A stretch of 64,000 nt of DNA from Siphonodentalium dalli (Eukaryota > Mollusca > Scaphopoda > Gadilida > Siphonodentaliidae), in NCBI GenBank assembly GCA_032622095.1, contig CP136066.1, positions 153,351,152 through 153,415,151 of the forward strand, given 5' to 3'. Position numbers and translations under genes: made by a program. Positions 30,101 to 36,100 of this stretch are shown piece after piece. How positions within the stretch are numbered: the first letter of the stretch is position 1; every line of letters starts with the position of its first letter. Below the pieces are notes generated by a model. The model ran no database searches, was not told where the DNA came from, and worked only from the letters and a program-made list of their open reading frames with translations.

Positions 30101-33100
30101 ATATCCTTGAGTCATTGTGGAAAGCGATAGCCACCCAAGGTACACATGTACAACCAACCCATTACCTCAGTCACTCCATATGTACACAAATACCACACAA
30201 ATGGCAATATAGTCACCCACTTTATACACGTACGCCTGACCATACAGCCATACTTGGTTATACCCGTACATACCACAAATGGCGATACAGCCACGATTCA
30301 CCATACATGAACACCAGGTATACTCCTACACCTGGCTCATGACCATATAGTCAATATATGTATTCATATTCATCACATTCACGATCATACATTCAGTCAG
30401 TGTATACATATTCATCTCACTATGGACCATATAGCCACTATATGTATACCTATTCGCCATACCCATGACCATAGGGTCAATCCAGGTATACATATACACC
30501 TCACCAATGGTGAGCCCTTCCAGATATACCAATACCCACACACATGACCATTTATACCTTCCATACTTGCATATACACCTCACACATGACAATTCAGCAA
30601 CTCACTGTATACCGTACTCATACACGCCGCTCCAATGATCAGTTAATATACAAAACACAAAATAAAGTCATATTACTCAACCAGTTCCAAACAACATGAA
30701 CTGATCTAAAAGATATTTGTGAAAAAACGTCATATTTTCAACTTCCGGCGGCCATCTTCGAGGGTGAGTTTCAGTTTTGAGTCAAAAAAGTGTCAATATG
30801 TCTTAGCTTCACGAAAATATATACATTTGTATACATTTTAATAGATTTCCCCGCTATAATTTGCATAAAACTGACTTAGGGTCTGATCTGAAAAACGGCG
30901 GCCAGGATGGACGCATTCTTGTCTGGAGTCTACCAGGCCACATTTTTTTCTTGTTAACATTGCTTAAAAGTTCAAGGACATAATAAAGAACAAAATGAGT
31001 GGGGTGATGTTAAGTCCCGGGGGTGCAAGGGTACCCCTGTTGGCTCCCGGACTATAAGAGAATTCTTACGAGAATCGTCGATAAATATACAAAACAGCAA
31101 TGTCTTACCGTAGGTACCTGATTACTATGATGTTAATGTTTCAGAATTTTTACTGTGATGATAGTATCATGATACAACGCGGCTTTGAACGTTCCGCGAG
31201 GAGTATATAAGTTTGAGTAAGTTCAAGGCCAGTTACGTGATTTCATATTACGTTGTACGATGCGCCGTATCAACACCCCCCCCCCCCCCAATGAAGAAAA
31301 CACGAAGATTTTAAAAGCCTTTTATTGAACCCTATGTTCATCCAATCGGGCGACAGGCAGTCTATTCGCGTTCGGCACCTTCGAATTATGGTAAAAAAGT
31401 TGGTTTGACACTTTTCCGCGGAAATGCTTCTAGAAATGTCTTTTCTGAGAATTACGACTAGACTAGTATTTAGGGCAGGAGAAAGATACCCGGGTTTATT
31501 ATCGCCCCCACTCCCCAACCGAGCAGTTACTTATGACAAAAATGAATTTATTATTTTATAAGTTGCTTATTTTGCTTCATACACTCATGAAAAGGCGAGA
31601 GATACTCAAGCCTCGGTATTCCCCCTCCCACCCCAAACCCTGACTCAATGAAATTTTTCTCGATTAATTTTAATTTCTTGCCATTTCATGACTATATAAA
31701 GCGATATACCGGTACATGTAAGTGATAAATAATAAGATATTTTTGTCTCATATGCAGCTGCTGGTTTCTTTTTGGGGGGGGGGGGGGGGGGGGGGAGGGA
31801 TATTCAGGCCTGTGTAATTTCTCCCCAGGCCAAATCCTGACTCAATCAAAATTTTAATGGATATATAGCATTATAGGGCAATATAAGCAATTAAATAAAA
31901 TAATTAGTTTATTTTTGTCATATACTCTTATGTAGATGCTGGGTGTGGGGGATATTCAGACCTGGGTATCTAATTCCCCCCTCTACACCCAAACCCTGAC
32001 TCAAACAACTTGTAACATGTTAATTTATCGCCATTTAATGACTATAACATAAAAATAAATAAGCAATAAATTAATATGTGTACATTTATATTTTGTGTCG
32101 TATGTTGAATTCTCGGTGGGTGTGAGCATTTGACAGACTGAAAATAGTAAAAAGGGGGGATGCACTGGGGGAGATATCATGTACACCGGGTAAACAAACT
32201 ACTATAGTATAAGCTGTGAATCGTTAAAACAGGATATTAACAAAACTGGATAATGAAATAGATGCCTGGTAAACAATTCAGCAGGTATAACTTCTGATAA
32301 CAAATTTGTGCGGAACTTATCCAAGATGCATGTATCCATGAGAACAAGTGGACGGACAGACGCATGCCCACTGTCATTCATCAGAACATACAGCAATGAC
32401 CTAAACATTCAACCCCTTAACCACAGCAGAACTGTGGGTAACTTTTCAGGATTTAGTCCGAAATATGACTTGTTGCCATTCATGAGAGCTTTCCGATGAA
32501 TTTCCACAAGCCATATTTCCAACTGAATCCTGAAACTATACATATAATTCTGATGTGGTTAAGGGGTCGATTATTTAGGGCATTACTGTATGTCGAGTTT
32601 GTTACACATTTGTCAAAGTTTGCATCAACAAAATTGAGGAATTGAATGTTAACTCTGAGTTGTTCCATAATAAATGTATTTCCCTCGTCATTTCAGGTGT
32701 TCATGCGGCCTATGTACTGTGATGGAGACTACAATGTACCTGTGAGTGCAGATGTTGCCATGAGATTGAAAAAGTTGAGACCAAGCTAAAGGAAGTGACA
32801 AAAGCGATTTCATAGGAAGAAGGACACTTCAAGTGTATCACGGAGACTGTCCCCTTCAGGAGTGTGTGCCTGGACCCATGGCTACTTGAAGTTGCATGGT
32901 TAGGATACCAGCAACAGTATAGTCATCCGTTTAATGGACCTCTGCACAACAAATACAGGCATATAGCATAGACAGTTTATTCGGAGGTGCTATGGCTACC
33001 ATGGTTTGCATAACTGCAGACCTCTTCCATCGTGTGTTGTGAATGGCATCAGTAATTTCAGTATGCTTTCCCAAATGATGGTGGAAATTACAGGGGCTTT

Positions 33101-36100
33101 CGTTTGCCCGAGCTGGAGAAATGCATGAATAAATGAATGAAATCTTAATAGATTATTGTTACAATGTATCTCCCTAATCTTCATCTCCCATATATGACTG
33201 AAAATAATTTCATTCATTTGATAACGTTTGACTCTGGAATGGCCAAATTGTTGGATATTTAACTTTGTTTTTATTTAAATAAAATTTATTTTCAAGTGAC
33301 AAATTTCCCCCCACTTTTCAGTTTGATCCTGAAAATGCCAGAAAAATGTTTGTTTTTATAATTCCCTTTTTTTTTATATTAAAATATATTTGTTTCCAAG
33401 CGACATATTTTTTTAATCACACAATTGATTATTTGATCCTGAAATGGCGAGAAAAATGACTTTTGAGATTTAAATTTGTTTTTATTTAATTTCATTCTTT
33501 CAAATGTCCAGGTCTGGATAGCTACCCACAACCCAGCACCTACATGACAAAAAATTGTCTCATGGTTTCATTGCTTATTTTGCTTTATAAAGTCATGAAA
33601 CGAAGATTCCAGAACATGATGTAGCCCCCCCCCCCCCCCAACCAGCGCCTACTTGAGAAAAATCATGGTTTTATTGCTTATTTTGCTTTATATAGTCACG
33701 AAACAATGAGAAATTAACTTCTTCCGAGAAAAATGTTGTTTGAGTCAGGGTTCGGGTGGGGGTAAGATGTCCAGGCTAGGAAGGGAAGAAGTCCAGGACC
33801 TAAATGACAAAAAATCATCTGAGGTTTTATTGATTATTTTGCTTTATAGTCATGAAATGGCAAGAAATAGACTTCTCCTGAGAAGGTGATGTATGGAACT
33901 AATCTGCATAAAATGACAAAATAATGACTTTTGTTCACTATTTTTAAAGCAAACGCTTTTTTATGGTCGTTATTGTTGTCACATTTTTGTATATTATAAT
34001 AAAAAAGAATGAGTCGGAGGAAAATTGGAAAAAAAAAACTTGAACCCCATACATAGCTGAGGATGCGGCCCATTTTGGGAGGGGCTGGTGTGTTTACCCT
34101 GAACATAGATATTATATTATTTAGCGTAATAACACTCCAGTATTTACTTTTTCAACTCAACGAATGGAAGAAGCCATAGTATACTGTATAGATCTGTATT
34201 TCACTGTTTGATCATATTAAAATCATTTTCATAAAGATGATACATGCAGATACGTAGACAGCATAGCCACCCAAGAAGCCCTTCTGATAGTTCAGCCATA
34301 AACGTAATTCGTACTCTTCTTGTGGGACTTGAAAGCAGAAATCTGCGAAAGCGGTCATGTATCCCATGCATGTCATATCAACAATAGGTTGAAAGTTAAT
34401 AAATTTTGAAGTTCCCGTGGACCTACATGTAGATCATGCCACGAATACCTACTCCAGCGGCACGGGAGTAGAGATTCATGGCATGATCTACTGTGGTCCT
34501 ATTCTGACAGTCACAGTGACACACGAACTTCGTCCAAATATGTACGAATTTACTGCGGAGCTGTTGGCCACGCGAATAATTCATGTCGTATTATTCAATA
34601 TTTTATTACACACATAAATCCATTCCGAATTCACGATTTCCAACGAAAACGAAACATGTTTGTGAACTGAAACAAAACCACGCAGAAACCGATTTCGATA
34701 TAAACACAATGTCGACAGAATGCCGCAAGGTGATTTATGACGTCACGGGTCAAAAATAAGTTACACCCAATCTGTGTTTGCGTTTAGAGCTGTGCGCATG
34801 CCAGGGGGTTTCCTGGAATGCGAATCGATAGCGGCTAATCTTGGGACGATTAATTTCGTTCTCAGAACGACTCTGTTGGTCTAATGAGCGGGGAAATGGG
34901 TAAAATATGAACTTCGCGACGGCGACTTTAATAGTTACCTGTGTATGTTTTGATAACAATTTACCAGGACAGCTTTACCTATCAAAACCATGATGATTAG
35001 CTGCTATTATGGTGTCATTTCTTAATCAATTGACACTACTTTACTGCCTTCTGTTTTCAATCAATCAATAGGCGAATCGATGCATATATATTTAGTATAT
35101 CATTAGAGTATTACTGGCTAGACATATATTACAGTTTATGCCATTGGAACACATGTGAAGTGTTTTATTTTCTTGCATCGCTTTTGTTTGTTTGAATGTT
35201 CTTTTATTTTTTTTTATTTTAGTTTCAGTTTTCTCAATGATCCTCTATTTTGGTTTAAGTTTCTGAAAAATAACAAAACAAATTTAGAAATGGCCAAAAC
35301 ATTTAAAACCATGACAAGCGCGGACATATTATATTATAAACTTGAAAAAATAAATCTTGTATTGTTATTGTGCCATGTACTATTATTATTTAGTTCTCTG
35401 AAAGTTTCCACCCAATATTACAGTATCATTCCACTGTGTGCCATTTTTTAAATTGTGAATTTCCAACCCTATACTCATGAAAAATATTTGTTTAAAGGGG
35501 GACTGTACACTAAATCCGACCATTTATGAGACCATCTCCTTTTATACTCATTAGTCAACAGAATATATGTAACAAATGAATGAATTTGAGCCATAGATTA
35601 GTGCAAAATACACTCATGTGCTCTATGAATGATCCAAACAAGATGGTAATTATAATGAAAATGAATTTATGAGTCATAAAATAATTTTCATTATAATTAA
35701 TACCATGTTGTTTGCATCGTTAATGGGGCACATGACTGTATTTTACGCTAATAAATGGATCGAGTTCATTCATTTGTTACATATATTCTGTTGAGTATAA
35801 AAGGAGATGGTCTCATAAATGGCTGGATTTAGAGTACAGTATACAATATGGAATTGTTCGGTCCGACGCGTGAAACTGATAAATTAGTACTCAGGCGCTG
35901 TGCCAACTGGAGGAATGTAGCATTCTACTAACATCACCCAAAATCTCAAAGAAATCGACCATACAAAACACCGTCTAAACTATGCTCAATTGTAAATATT
36001 TACATCTCGATTCGGGACACAACAATCGCCGATAAACTAACGCAAATTATTTCGCCATCGATACTCATTGCATTTAATAAATATATAAGACTGACGGTGT

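Larger units (their letters stand above)
27409..30759. mobile_element. 3.3-kb foldback element with minisatellite arms
   Basis: The outer arms at 27409-27514 and 30631-30759 are inverse complements (GTTGAAAATATGACGTTTTT, TTTGGAACTGGTTGAGTAAT, TATATTAACTGATCATTGGA). Inside, a roughly 45-bp minisatellite runs forward from about 28400 to 30000 and inverted from about 30140 to 30610. At the centre an 18-bp inverted pair, GTGGCTATCGCTTTCCA and TGGAAAGCGATAGCCAC (30010 and 30118), flanks a 90-bp unique loop. The arms are asymmetric in length. No protein is recognised. Confidence 0.8.
25680..34931. mobile_element. Candidate TTAA-flanked composite unit with 15-bp perfect TIRs
   Basis: The left end is TTAA (25680-25683) then AGTCGCCGTCGCGAA (25684-25698). 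The right end is TTCGCGACGGCGACT (34913-34927) then TTAA (34928-34931). The TIRs are exact inverse complements. TTAA duplications are typical of piggyBac and Kolobok elements. The interior holds a P2X7-like domain gene remnant (N-part 25913, C-part 32697), a 3.3-kb foldback, a 31.5-33.9 kb inverted repeat set and a hairpin. It could instead be two unrelated element ends. It lies between XPO1 exons 1 and 2. Confidence 0.4.

Noticed and set aside
28495-30592. Many 60-90-codon frames on both strands with HxHLTHD-like repeats
   Set aside because: They are translations of the 45-bp minisatellite; 45 is a multiple of three, which keeps frames open by chance.
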